DNA of 64,000 nt from JBJXHN01 sp046233135 (GCA_046233135.1 JBJXHN010000005.1:372001-436000); one strand, 5' to 3'. Shown: positions 8,589 to 17,109, counted from the first letter of the stretch. Translations and numbers: made by a program. Notes: generated by a model from the letters alone, not told the origin.

Positions 8589-8952
8589 ACGACCATTTGA
8601 AGGAGCCGCCCACATGAACCCTCTCACGATTAGTCTCGATATCGCGTAGCGCTCTTTTCAGGTTCCCGGTGTCGATTCGCATGGCGCCGTCGTCTTCAAT
8701 AAGGCTGTCAAGCGGTCAAAACTCATGACCTGCTTCGCAAAGCAGCCGCCTTGCCTGATCGGGATCGAAGTCTGCGCCACCGCCCACTGTTGGGGGCGAG
8801 AGTTTCAATCCCTGGGCCACGACGTCCGCCTGATCCCGCCGGCCTATGTCAAAGACTATGTGATCTGCGAGGCGATGGGGCGTCCGCATATGCGCTTCGT
8901 GCCCCTGAAAAGCTACGATCACAACATTGGCTTCGTCGCCACAAAGTCTTAG
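8541..8952 (+). mobile_element. IS110-family insertion sequence remnant
   Basis: The transposase remnant at 8614-8952 is preceded by a short leader. GTGGACGGCTCC (8541-8552) and GGAGCCGCCCAC (8602-8613) form an 11/12 inverted repeat flanking that leader, with AGGAG just before the transposase ATG. The right end cannot be recognised; sequence after 8952 is not like an IS110 element. The leader is short, so if this is an IS1111-type element its guide (bridge) RNA would have been at the lost right end; that is inference from family knowledge. The left end is fused to the 3' end of the kinase gene. Confidence 0.75.
8614..8952 (+). pseudogene. IS110-family transposase, N-terminal fragment with nonsense and internal deletion
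   Basis: From the ATG at 8614 the frame reads MNPLTISLDIA, an amber stop at 8647-8649, then RSFQVPGVDSHGAVVFNKAV and on to CLIGIEVCATAHCW and LGHDVRLIPPAYVKDYV. This is the DEDD-type N-terminal domain of an IS110/IS1111 transposase. The segment between VKDYV and ICEA lacks the usual stretch carrying the DAADA catalytic aspartate. The frame stops at 8952, with the remaining two thirds of the protein missing. Three independent defects (nonsense, internal deletion, 3' truncation) make it inactive. Confidence 0.88.
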
Positions 8953-9342
8953 AGGAGAATAAGTATGTTGAGCTGCCGAAAGACCAAGAGCTAATCGGTT
9001 GCTAGCGCAGGGTAAGAGTGATGGATGGGACGATGTCTCCCGCAAACCAGCCAAACCTGTTGCGCTCTTCGCGCCATGGAGCGCGTCCGTTTGATAGGGA
9101 CTGGGACGCGGATGCTATCAGGGCCAGCGGTCAAGGTGTCGGCCGCATCAACAGGCCGGACACATGACCGCAGGTGATGCCTCGTCCATGCCTTCTTTTC
9201 CCCTTGCAAGCAGGGAGCTGTCCACACACTAACGCAGTCTGTCCGACAAAAAGTCAATCTTTTGGTCGGAGAGTATCAGGCGGTCGAGCTTCGGGCAGTG
9301 GTCACGGATATCAACGAAGAGGCGATCCGGGCGGCCGGGCAG
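8953..9342. other. Degraded intergenic DNA without an identifiable gene
   Basis: No convincing gene. One short open stretch at about 9218-9350 (+) reads like a coding remnant with NLLVGEYQAVELRA before a TGA. It may be an upstream part of the decayed chemoreceptor or of another lost gene; I cannot assign it. Confidence 0.4.
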
Positions 9343-9717
9343 GGTGGCTGACGGAGCACAATCGGCAACGGCGAATGTTTAGACCATGGCATCGGTTGTG
9401 GAGGAATTGTCCGCCTCGATCGCCGAGATCAGCCGCCGGGTCACCGAAGCGTCCTCGGTAGCGGCAGGCACGAACGAGATCACGGAAAGCCTGTCGGTGT
9501 CGGCAGACAAGATCGGCCAGGAAATCGCCCGCAACATCCAGGAAGCGGCCAGAGGCACGCAGGAGGTATCGTCCAGCATCGGCATGTATCGGCGATTACC
9601 GGCCATTCGGTGGTGGCATCGCGGAAAGTTGTCGAGTCGTCGCGCGACTTGGCCAAGGATTCGGAAACTCTGACCGATGAAGTCACCCGCTTTCTGGGAG
9701 AGATCCGGGCCGGGTGA
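9343..9717 (+). pseudogene. Methyl-accepting chemotaxis protein, 3' fragment with stop and frameshift
   Basis: The frame reads SATANV, TAG, then TMASVVEELSASIAEISRRV and onward through KIGQEIARNIQEAARGTQEVSSSIG, the signalling domain typical of alphaproteobacterial chemoreceptors. The amber codon sits where family members have glutamine. After about 9583 the frame shifts and continues as TGHSVVASRKVVESSRDLAKDSETL and TRFLGEIRAG before a TGA at 9715-9717, the normal C-terminal pattern of these proteins. The membrane and sensor parts are absent. It is a decayed remnant left of a living diguanylate cyclase gene. Confidence 0.82.
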
Positions 9718-9751
9718 TCGTCCGGTCGGGAAAGGGTGGTCGGCGGCTTGT

Positions 9752-10951
9752 TCATTCTGCCGGGGCGCGGTAGGCGATGACCCTGTCCTGGCCGCTGCTT
9801 TTGGCGTCGGCCAGGGCCTCGTCGGCGCGGCGGATCATGTCGGTCAGGGCCATGTCGCCAGGGCGGTAGGTGGTGACACCGACACTGATGGTGATGTGGA
9901 TGATCGCGTCTTCCCAATCGATGGGCAGCTGGACGATCCGCTGGCGCAGCTTTTCCGCCACATCCAGGGCGCCGATCTCGTCGGTTTCGGGCAGCATGGC
10001 GGCGAATTCCTGGCCGCCGATGCGGCCGAAGATATCGCTGCGGCGCATTTCCGTCTGGGCAAGCCAGGCGACGGCCCGGATCACCTCGTCGCCCGCTTCA
10101 TGGCCCCAGGTGTCGTTGATCCGCTTGAAGTTGTCGATATCCAGCGCGAGCAGGCTCAAAGGGCGCTGGTGCCGCTTGGCTCGCGCCAGTTCCGCTTCGG
10201 CCAGGGTCATGAAGCCGGTGCGGTTGGCCGCGCCGGTCAGGGGATCGGCGCGGGCCATGTCGGCCAGATCATCGCGCTGACGCTTCAGGCGGTGGGTCAT
10301 CGGGCGGAAGATGAACAGGGCCTGGGCGACCACACCGATCATGCCCAGCCCCAAGAGCACGAACAGCAAGACCCGCAAAGGAGCGATCCGCTGTTCGGTG
10401 GCAGTGATCGTCGCGGAGACCACCGCGTCCAATCCCTCCATCAGCGGGGTGCGCGCGGCGTCGCGCAGGGTCTGGAGGCCGGCCGGTGGCGTCGGCGGGC
10501 CGGGGATGCCCTGGGGATCGCTCAGTCTCTCGGCGAGGGTACGCGCTTCAGTCAAGAACTGGCGGAGGGCCGGATCCAGGGTATGGGGCGGCTCGGCGTA
10601 CAGTGTGGCGATGGTTTTGGAGAGGACTGATTCGGGCGCTCTGGCCGCCGGATCCCCGACCACATCGGCATGGAGGGCCTTCAGGTCGGTGATCGCGGCC
10701 TGGAGATCGGCGACGAGCGCGCCCCGATCCATCGGATCGCGGGTATCCGCAGCGGTTTCCGCCAAGGCCCAGACCCGCTGGGTCATGGTGCGTTGCGCCT
10801 CGGCAAGACGAATCAGGGACATACCCGCTTCTTCCACGCGGGCAATGCGCTCGATCGTAATCAGGCTGCCGGCCGCAAGGCCCAGCAGGACCACCGCGCT
10901 GGCCATGTATCCCGAAACGGTCCGCTTTTCCGCCGTGCTGCGTGTCATCGC
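9752..10951 (-). CDS. Membrane GGDEF protein with GGQEF active-site motif
   Basis: 399 residues: membrane segment at about 16-33, a periplasmic helical domain with AEAQRTMTQRVWAL resembling the RMLSQR pattern of NarX/PilJ-type sensor bundles, a second membrane segment at about 194-215, then a C-terminal GGDEF domain. Metal-binding DIDNFKRIND is intact (D271), but the signature reads GGQEF (312-316) instead of GGDEF or GGEEF; the third residue normally helps bind the metal, so activity is doubtful. No RxxD inhibitory site is evident. The ATG at 10951 is preferred (AAAAGG upstream); a GTG at 10999 would add 16 basic residues without a ribosome site. It follows the MFS gene by 76 bp on the same strand. 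Confidence 0.85.
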   Translation of the reverse strand, partial: AMTRSTAEKRTVSGYMASAVVLLGLAAGSLITIERIARVEEAGMSLIRLAEAQRTMTQRVWALAETAADTRDPMDRGALVADLQAAITDLKALHADVVGDPAARAPESVLSKTIATLYAEPPHTLDPALRQFLTEARTLAERLSDPQGIPGPPTPPAGLQTLRDAARTPLMEGLDAVVSATITATEQRIAPLRVLLFVLLGLGMIGVVAQALFIFRPMTHRLKRQRDDLADMARADPLTGAANRTGFMTLAEAELARAKRHQRPLSLLALDIDNFKRINDTWGHEAGDEVIRAVAWLAQTEMRRSDIFGRIGGQEFAAMLPETDEIGALDVAEKLRQRIVQLPIDWEDAIIHITISVGVTTYRPGDMALTDMIRRADEALADAKSSGQDRVIAYRAPAE

Positions 10952-11027
10952 TCTACGCCTTTTCGACCCTGTTTCCCGCGCGGCGGGAGGCCGCTTCACA
11001 AACGATGTCGGTGCGGAATGGCACCAT

Positions 11028-12359
11028 CTATTCGGCGGCCCGGATTGCTGCCGCTTTCCCGGGCACCTTGGCCACCAGCAGCACCAGGCCGATCAGGATA
11101 AACACCAGGATGGCGGCCATGCCGCCCCGCTGGCTGCCGGTTGCCGTGGTCAGCAGGCCGACGGTGAGCGGTCCCAGGAATGCGGTGATTTTGCCCGAAA
11201 GGGCGAACAGGCCGAACAGTTCGGTCCGCAGCTCCGGCGGGGCCATATGGGCCATCCAGGTGCGGCTGGCGGCCTGCACCGGGCCGAAGAACAGGCCCAT
11301 CACCAGGGCCAGACCGATGAACCAGGCCACGTCGTCGACCAGCAATACCGCCAGCCCGAACCCCAGCATGCCGACCAGCCCCATCACGATGGCGGTGCGC
11401 GACCCCAGCCGGTCATCTACCCAGCCGAAGGCGAAAGCGCCCAGGCCGGCGGTGACATTCATGGCGATCCCGAACTGAATGACTTGCGCCAGGGTCAGGT
11501 CGAAAACGCCCGCCGCATAGATACCGCCGAATGCGAACAGGGTGTTCAGGCCGTCGATATAGAATAGCCGGGCCAGCAGGAACCACCCGATGGACCCGTG
11601 ACCGCCCAGCCGCCGCAAGGTGGTGATCAGGGTCGGGATGCTGTCCCGCGCCGCCCGGGCCAGTGGGACCCCGGCGCGTTTCTTTTCCGGAACAAAGGCG
11701 AACAGGGGCCAGCCGAACAGCAGATACCACAGGGTGACCAGCAGGACTGTGGCCCGAACATGTTCCGCACTGGCCTTATCGAGGCCGAAGGGCGGCGTTT
11801 CGGCCTGTACCAAGCCGAACAGGGCGATGACTAGGCACAGCAGTCCGCCCAGATATCCGAAACCCCAGGCCCAGCCGGAAATCCGCCCCATGCGGGCCGG
11901 TGTGGCCACGTCGGGCAGCATGGCATTGTAGAACACCATGGAGATTTCAAAGGCGGCAGCGGACAGGGCAGCCACCGTAAGTCCGTAAGTCAGCCAGTCC
12001 GGATCCGGCCGGGTGAACCATAACAGGGCGGTGCTGAGGGCGCAGATCACGGTCAGGGCACCCAGCCAGGGTTTGCGCTGGCCGGTGTGGTCGGCGATGG
12101 CGCCGATGATCGGGCTGAGCAGGGCGACCGCCAGACCGGCGGCACCCATGGCAAATCCCCAGGCGGCCTGACCCGCAGCGGGCGTTTCGGCCACGCCTTG
12201 GGCGATATAGGCGGCAAAGACGAAGGTGGCGATGACTGTGGGGTGGCCGGAGTTGGCAAAATCGTACAGGCACCACGAAAAAACCGCCCGCTGCCCCGGG
12301 GCACCGGCCGGTGATCCGTTGGAAACCGCAATGTCGGATGCCGGGTCGGAGGAAGCCAT
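11028..12359 (-). CDS. MFS transporter of the UMF1 / Atg22-like family
   Basis: A 443-residue permease with about 12 hydrophobic segments. The N-terminal motif SWCLYDFANSGHPTVIATF and the loop GAIADHTGQRKPWL are the signatures of the UMF1 (unknown major facilitator, Atg22-like) family. GFVDDRLG-like loops recur in the second half (FGWVDDRLGSRT). Yeast Atg22 exports amino acids from the vacuole; bacterial substrates are unknown. It lies 14 bp downstream of the His-rich hypothetical gene and 76 bp upstream of the GGQEF protein, all on the minus strand, so the three may be co-transcribed. Confidence 0.85.
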   Translation of the reverse strand: MASSDPASDIAVSNGSPAGAPGQRAVFSWCLYDFANSGHPTVIATFVFAAYIAQGVAETPAAGQAAWGFAMGAAGLAVALLSPIIGAIADHTGQRKPWLGALTVICALSTALLWFTRPDPDWLTYGLTVAALSAAAFEISMVFYNAMLPDVATPARMGRISGWAWGFGYLGGLLCLVIALFGLVQAETPPFGLDKASAEHVRATVLLVTLWYLLFGWPLFAFVPEKKRAGVPLARAARDSIPTLITTLRRLGGHGSIGWFLLARLFYIDGLNTLFAFGGIYAAGVFDLTLAQVIQFGIAMNVTAGLGAFAFGWVDDRLGSRTAIVMGLVGMLGFGLAVLLVDDVAWFIGLALVMGLFFGPVQAASRTWMAHMAPPELRTELFGLFALSGKITAFLGPLTVGLLTTATGSQRGGMAAILVFILIGLVLLVAKVPGKAAAIRAAE

Positions 12360-12373
12360 CCGGGGACCCGCCG

Positions 12374-12736
12374 TCAGCCGTGCGGGCCGGCGTGGCCGGA
12401 GGTATGCAGGATGGCGTCCCGCAATCCCGTATCGTATTCCAGGCCGGCGATGGTCAGGGTGATCATCGACGGGAAATAGCCTCGGGCCAGACCCTTGCGT
12501 TCCAGGGCCTTCCAGACGCCTTCGTTATGCAGGCCCGACGCGTCACGGCTGCTGACCACGGAATGACCCACGTGGAAGTGGTCGCCGTGGGGATGGGGCA
12601 GGGAGCCGATGGTAACCTCGCCGGTGGTTGCGTCGGTGGAGGTGATCTCCGGATCCTCGGCGATCACTTGCAGCAGGGTCAGGGTCTTCAGCTGGAGGGC
12701 ATTGAGCTTCAGCGGATTCTTCTTCAACGGCGGCAT
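12374..12736 (-). CDS. Hypothetical histidine-rich 120-residue protein
   Basis: I do not recognise a named family. The protein has no signal peptide or membrane segment. It begins with a basic, leucine-rich helix (KKNPLKLNALQLKTLTLLQ), contains a histidine cluster LPHPHGDHFHVGH at about 65-77 that could bind metal, and ends in HTSGHAGPHG. Codon use matches neighbouring chromosomal genes, so it is probably real. It stands 14 bp before the UMF1 transporter and may be in its operon. Function unknown. Confidence 0.7.
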   Translation of the reverse strand: MPPLKKNPLKLNALQLKTLTLLQVIAEDPEITSTDATTGEVTIGSLPHPHGDHFHVGHSVVSSRDASGLHNEGVWKALERKGLARGYFPSMITLTIAGLEYDTGLRDAILHTSGHAGPHG

Positions 12737-12768
12737 GGGCGCTTCCTCGATTGCGATCCTTTGAGCCT

Positions 12769-12819
12769 AGAGCATTGGATGGAAATGTGGGAACCGGTTT
12801 TCCGGGTTGTCCGATGCTC
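12769..12819. repeat. GAGCAT/ATGCTC palindromic intergenic element
   Basis: The element starts at AGAGCAT and ends at ATGCTC with GTGGGAACCGGTTTTCC in the middle. This layout matches the short palindromic elements (RIME-like) scattered in many alphaproteobacterial genomes. It sits between the hypothetical gene and the AT-rich methyltransferase patch. One copy is visible in this window. Confidence 0.65.
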
Positions 12820-12885
12820 CAGCCGCATTTTTCGCGACCCACGGGGCCGGTCGGGATCAGGCCACGACCGGCTACGCTGGAAACC

Positions 12886-13944
12886 TTATCCGGCGGTATG
12901 TGATGGACCGTGGTCGGCCAGAAGAGACCGTACCGAGTCGCTGGAGGCAGGCAGGCTGCCGGCAAGATTCCGTTCGAAGAAATCCTGAGTATATTCGAGG
13001 GGATCGAATTCTTGGCGAATTTTATGGAAATTGTCCGCAAGAACCCGAGAGTCGGGATCAAGCCCCTGCACAAGCAACAAGCCGGAAGGAGCGGCCCCGA
13101 CCATGGTCAAGGTCAAATCGGGGCGGTATTTCTTGAGGATCGGCAAGATTTTCCAGACATCCCCGCACCAACCGATCCAGAAGGAATTCGGAGTCTCCCT
13201 CTGCGCGATACCCTTGGTCAAGGGAAGGCAGTCATGGAACGCTGCGATACTCAGTTTGTGGCAGTATTTTTCTATCTGTATGAAATCCAGGAGTGTTTGT
13301 TCATACGTATGGAGGCCATCTATGAAAGTGAAATCCACCTTCTTCTGTTTCAGACTCTCAGCTATATCTTCTTTAAAGAATTGATTGCTCGTTTTGTAGA
13401 ACATTCGAAGATTCGGAGGTGCTTCTACCTGAAATTCGTGCTGCTCAACGTCGACTCCGAGAACGATGTCCGAATGCGTGGCATACTGTATGGACAGGCC
13501 CTTACAGACTCCGATCTCGACATATGCCGCAGGTCTGATAAGATCCTGTATTGTCTTCAAAATCTGATAGTAATCTTCACCCGGGAATGCAACATTCATC
13601 GCAAGATCGCAAAGTTCATTTGTGTAATAGTAGTCAGAATCGATAAGAGATTGTAATTTCAGGAGGTTCTGCCTAGTGTTCTGGTTCTGTTCTAGCAAAA
13701 TTTTAGTGTGATATAAAATCGGTAATGGGTGGCGGGGGTCAATTTGAATAGCGGCATTGAGAAGTCTTTCCGCGCTAGCGATATCGCCTCGTTTGAATTG
13801 GCAATAGGCTCGCAGAGCCATGGCACCAACGTCTTTCGGTTCCTGCCTTAGACGGAAGTCCAGAACCGCTGAAGCCTTTTGATATTCTTCCCTTGCGATA
13901 TAGAAAGATCCGCTCGACAAGGCGACCAGGGAATCATGCTGCAT
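12886..13944 (-). CDS. TPR-containing class I SAM-dependent methyltransferase, copy A
   Basis: 352 residues when started at the ATG at 13944, the level at which the paralogue at 14366-15409 begins. The first 100 residues look like TPR helices (AREEYQKASAVLDF, GDIASAERLLNAAIQIDP). Residues 130-290 form a Rossmann methyltransferase of the Methyltransf_24 type: motif I VEIGVCKG (142-149), VLGVDVE, FIDGLHTYEQ (207-216) and AAFHDCLPL. A longer frame extends upstream to 14106 but that part is unlike a protein and enters intergenic sequence. Base composition is visibly more AT-rich than the flanks. Function is not known; methylation of a surface glycan or small molecule is conceivable. Confidence 0.8.
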   Translation of the reverse strand: MQHDSLVALSSGSFYIAREEYQKASAVLDFRLRQEPKDVGAMALRAYCQFKRGDIASAERLLNAAIQIDPRHPLPILYHTKILLEQNQNTRQNLLKLQSLIDSDYYYTNELCDLAMNVAFPGEDYYQILKTIQDLIRPAAYVEIGVCKGLSIQYATHSDIVLGVDVEQHEFQVEAPPNLRMFYKTSNQFFKEDIAESLKQKKVDFTFIDGLHTYEQTLLDFIQIEKYCHKLSIAAFHDCLPLTKGIAQRETPNSFWIGWCGDVWKILPILKKYRPDLTLTMVGAAPSGLLLVQGLDPDSRVLADNFHKIRQEFDPLEYTQDFFERNLAGSLPASSDSVRSLLADHGPSHTAG

Positions 13945-14175
13945 CAACGAACGACTTTCCAGTGAACGAGCCAGAGGGTGAACAAGGCGGCCGGTGCCGA
14001 TTGTTCCGCGGGTGTTAATTTTCGGCGGACCGACCTGACAACCGCAAGTCAGCTCAACGTCAGGCGCGCAGGAAAACTCGCGTGTCCTGCAAGCAAGGCG
14101 CGGCAAAGGGCGATCCGCTTGAGCGTTCTTCGCTCCCTTACGGTCGCTTCGTACGCTCTAGGATATTGGTTTTAA

Positions 14176-14220
14176 AGCAAATACGTCGTCGCGGACAACT
14201 CCGTCCGCTCGGGATTTGCT
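14176..14220. repeat. Imperfect inverted repeat in the spacer between the methyltransferase paralogues
   Basis: Outer arms AGCAAAT (14176-14182) and ATTTGCT (14214-14220) enclose an inner perfect stem GCGGAC/GTCCGC (14191-14208). It lies in the 421-bp spacer 13945-14365, which shows no gene. It may act as a transcript end between the two minus-strand paralogues or be part of a duplication boundary; no T run is present. Confidence 0.45.
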
Positions 14221-14365
14221 CTAGAGGCAGATTGGGGTTCTGCCATTGCTGATCATCGCGCGTCAAGCTTGATCAGGGATGCTCTTGCCGTTGCATTCCG
14301 CTTATCCGGGGTTCGAGGTTCGGATCCAGGCGACGGAGCTGATTTCTTCCAGAAAGCCAGTCGGA

Positions 14366-15409
14366 TCAACGGCGGGCTTCGGTGAGGAAACGCCGAACAC
14401 CTTCTGTGGAGGAGGCTTGGCTATGCGCGAGAAGGTCTTCAAAGATTTCCATGGAGTACTCCATCGGATCAAATTCTTCTCTAATTTTTTGAAGGTTGTC
14501 CTCCAGTACCCGAGAGTCCGGATCCAGACCCTCGACAACAAGCAAGCCGGAAGGCGCAGCAGCAAAAGTTGTCAGAGTCAGGTCCGGTCTGTATTTTTGG
14601 AGGATAGGCCGAATTTTCCAGACGTCACCGCACCAACCGGTCCATAAATATTTATCAGTCTCCCGCTGCGCAATACCCTTTGTCAAAGGTAGGCAATCAT
14701 GGAAGATAGCTATGCTGTGGTCATGGCAGCATTTTTCAATCTGTATAAAATCCCATAAGGTTTGTTCGTAAGTATGCAGTCCATCAATAAAAGTAAGATC
14801 GATATTAGTGCCGCATAGGATTGGGCGCATATCTTCGGAGAAAAAGCTCGTACTGGTCTTGTAGAACATTTGCAAATTGGGTGGAGCAGGAACCTGAAAC
14901 GTGGCCCGGTCGACGTCGACTCCGATGACAATATCAGAGTATATAGCATATTGAATCGATAGGCCGGTGCAGACACCTATTTCCAAATAGGTTTTCGGTT
15001 TCAAAATCTCATGAGCCATTTGCAGAAATTTATAATAATCATTTCCTGGAAACACCACATTTAATGCGGTCTCCATGAGATCAGAAAGATAATAGTATTC
15101 AGAATCTATTAAATCCTGTAGCTTCCTGAGGTTTTGTTTGGCATCACCTCCCATATCAGCAAGAATTTTTGTATGATAAATGGCCAGTAGAGGGTGAGCA
15201 GAATCAATTCGCACTGCCGCATTCAATGACTGTTCCGCACCGGCAATGTCGTTATTTTTGAACATACAATATGCCCGCAAAATCATGGCAATGATATTGT
15301 CAGGTTGCGATTTCAGCTGGAAATTAAAAACGGCTAAAGCTTTGCCGTATTCTTCTTTGGTGAAATACGATATTCCGCTCGATAGAGAGACTTGGAAATC
15401 ATGTGGCAT
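14366..15409 (-). CDS. TPR-containing class I SAM-dependent methyltransferase, copy B
   Basis: 347 residues, clearly paralogous to copy A, with motif I LEIGVCTG and FIDGLHTYEQ at the same residue positions (142-149 and 207-216) and no visible length change between the N-terminus and these motifs. N-terminal TPR-like helices (TKEEYGKALAVFNF, NDIAGAEQSLNAAVRID) precede the Rossmann domain. The C-terminus (SRVLEDNLQKIREEFDPMEY) also matches copy A. The DNA is distinctly AT-rich, with many AAA/TTT codons, unlike the high-GC third positions of surrounding genes, which points to recent acquisition. The two copies differ at many residues, so the duplication is not recent or both were acquired together. 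Confidence 0.82.
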   Translation of the reverse strand: MPHDFQVSLSSGISYFTKEEYGKALAVFNFQLKSQPDNIIAMILRAYCMFKNNDIAGAEQSLNAAVRIDSAHPLLAIYHTKILADMGGDAKQNLRKLQDLIDSEYYYLSDLMETALNVVFPGNDYYKFLQMAHEILKPKTYLEIGVCTGLSIQYAIYSDIVIGVDVDRATFQVPAPPNLQMFYKTSTSFFSEDMRPILCGTNIDLTFIDGLHTYEQTLWDFIQIEKCCHDHSIAIFHDCLPLTKGIAQRETDKYLWTGWCGDVWKIRPILQKYRPDLTLTTFAAAPSGLLVVEGLDPDSRVLEDNLQKIREEFDPMEYSMEIFEDLLAHSQASSTEGVRRFLTEARR

Positions 15410-15640
15410 TTTTACCAGACTCTGATGGGGTTTAGATATTCTTGTTGGAAGCTGGCCCTGCTAAAGGACTATTCGAATGCGGGAAGTCCGGGGTATCGGG
15501 ACGCACGGTTGGGGTTGTCTGCAAGCGGGGAAGGTCCTGATGGTCAAAATTGAGTATACGGGGATCTACTTCCAACGATCCAACGCCTTCAAGCCCGATT
15601 GAAAATATAGACTCCCCGGGGTGCGCATGGTCTGGACGGT

Positions 15641-17059
15641 TCAGGGAGCGGCAGAGAGCATGGCGCGCTCCAGGACCGGCATCACGCGGGGATCCCCGCA
15701 ATGGGCCACGTTGAAGCGCATATAGCCTGCCGCTGTTTGAGAGGCGCTGAACACATTGCCCGGTGCCAGCACCACATCTTCTGCCAGGGCTCCTCTGGCC
15801 ACATCGGCGGAATCGTGGCCGTCCGGCAGGCGGCACCACAGGTGAAAGCCGCCGCGCGGCATCAGCCAAGGCGTGATTCCGAGCCGGCTCAATTCCTCCG
15901 CCGTGCGGTGCCGTGCCCGGCCTAGGCGGCGGCGCAGGTCCTCCATATGCTTGCGATAGCCGCCACCGGCGAGGATGGAGGCGATCAGCTCTGCCGCCAC
16001 CGGGCTGGGGCCGCCGAAGCCGGTGGCCACCTGAAGATCCACCAGCCCCTCGATCCAGTCGCGCCGGGCGGCGATATAGCCGCAGCGGACAGAGGCGGAG
16101 AGTGTTTTGGAAAAGCTGCCGATACGGATGACCCGCTCCAGCCCGTCCAGGGTGGCGAGGCGGGGAGAAGGTTCGGTTTCGAAATCTCCGAAGATGTCAT
16201 CTTCCACGATGGTCAGGTCGTGGGTGGTCGCGGCCGCGAGCAGGCGGTGGGCGGTGCGCGCCGACAGGGTCGCTCCGGTCGGATTGTGCAGGGCGGCGGT
16301 GGTGATATAAAGCCGGGGTCTTTCGGTGACCAATATGGCTTCGAAACGATCCATATCCGGCCCGGTGGGGGTATAGGGCACGCTGACCACGGTGGACAGG
16401 TGAGAGCGTAGCAAGGCGCGGAAGTTGAAGTAGCAGGGGTCGTCGACCAGCACCGTATCGCCGGGCCGCAACAGGAACCGGCAGATCAGGTCGATGGCCT
16501 GGGTGCCTGACGTGGTCAGCAGCACCTGATCGGTCGATGCGGCGATCTCGTCTTCGGCAAAGCGAGCCAGCAGGTAGCGGCGCAGCACCAGCGACCCGCG
16601 CGTCGGACCATAGTCGGACAGGACAAGGGCGTCGGCACGGGCCAGCGAGCGGAAGGCGCGGCGCAGGGCGTCGACCGGCAGCCAGTCGGGGGGAAGCCAG
16701 CCACACCCGGGTTTCAGCGTCGCCGCATCGGCATCCAGCGCCTGACGGGAAACCCAGAACGGATCCACGGCCAGATCCCGCTGTGGGCGGTCGTCGGCCA
16801 GGGCCAGGGGCGGCAGGGCGGTATCGGAGACATAGAAGCCCGACCCTGCCCGGGCGCGGATCAATCCCTCGGCCACCAGCCGGTCATAGGCCTCGACCAC
16901 TGTGGAGGGGGAAACCCCCATGGTCGTGGCGAGCCGGCGGATCGACGGCAGGCGGTCGCCGGGCGTCAGGGCGCGGCTTGCCACCTTGGCCCGGATGGCG
17001 CCCATCACCGCGTCGGTCCGGCCGCCGCTGCGCCCGTTGCTGGGCTCTGTCCGATCCAA
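15641..17059 (-). CDS. MocR-family transcriptional regulator (GntR HTH + aminotransferase domain)
   Basis: 472 residues. N-terminal GntR winged helix (about 14-80; RLPSIRRLATTMGVSPSTVVEAYDRL) is joined to a fold-type I aminotransferase domain with the PLP-anchoring lysine K318 in SFSKTLSASVRCGY, the HNPTGATLS loop and DDPCYFNF. In MocR regulators this domain binds PLP and an amino-compound ligand rather than catalysing transamination. It is divergent from an EamA exporter with a 112-bp intergenic region containing an inverted repeat, the usual arrangement in which the regulator controls its neighbour. A role in amino-acid or amine efflux is therefore inferred. Confidence 0.9.
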   Translation of the reverse strand: MDRTEPSNGRSGGRTDAVMGAIRAKVASRALTPGDRLPSIRRLATTMGVSPSTVVEAYDRLVAEGLIRARAGSGFYVSDTALPPLALADDRPQRDLAVDPFWVSRQALDADAATLKPGCGWLPPDWLPVDALRRAFRSLARADALVLSDYGPTRGSLVLRRYLLARFAEDEIAASTDQVLLTTSGTQAIDLICRFLLRPGDTVLVDDPCYFNFRALLRSHLSTVVSVPYTPTGPDMDRFEAILVTERPRLYITTAALHNPTGATLSARTAHRLLAAATTHDLTIVEDDIFGDFETEPSPRLATLDGLERVIRIGSFSKTLSASVRCGYIAARRDWIEGLVDLQVATGFGGPSPVAAELIASILAGGGYRKHMEDLRRRLGRARHRTAEELSRLGITPWLMPRGGFHLWCRLPDGHDSADVARGALAEDVVLAPGNVFSASQTAAGYMRFNVAHCGDPRVMPVLERAMLSAAP

Positions 17060-17081
17060 CCGTGTGCCTCCCTCGACCCAT

Positions 17082-17109
17082 ACAGTTCGGCGAAATTGTA
17101 TCGAACTGT
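17082..17109. promoter_or_regulatory. Candidate MocR operator
   Basis: ACAGTTCG (17082-17089) and CGAACTGT (17102-17109) are perfect inverted arms with a 12-base spacer, in the divergent regulator/exporter intergenic region, 23 bp from the regulator start. The two halves sit about 20 bases centre to centre (two helical turns), the spacing expected for a dimeric GntR-type regulator. Confidence 0.55.

Noticed and set aside
8541..8613. IS110 bridge RNA gene
   Set aside because: The leader is only about 70 bases, too short for a complete guide RNA, and the element is truncated; no confident structure can be drawn.
14176..14220. Attachment site of an integrated element
   Set aside because: No integrase, tRNA gene or direct repeat partner is visible; kept only as an inverted repeat.
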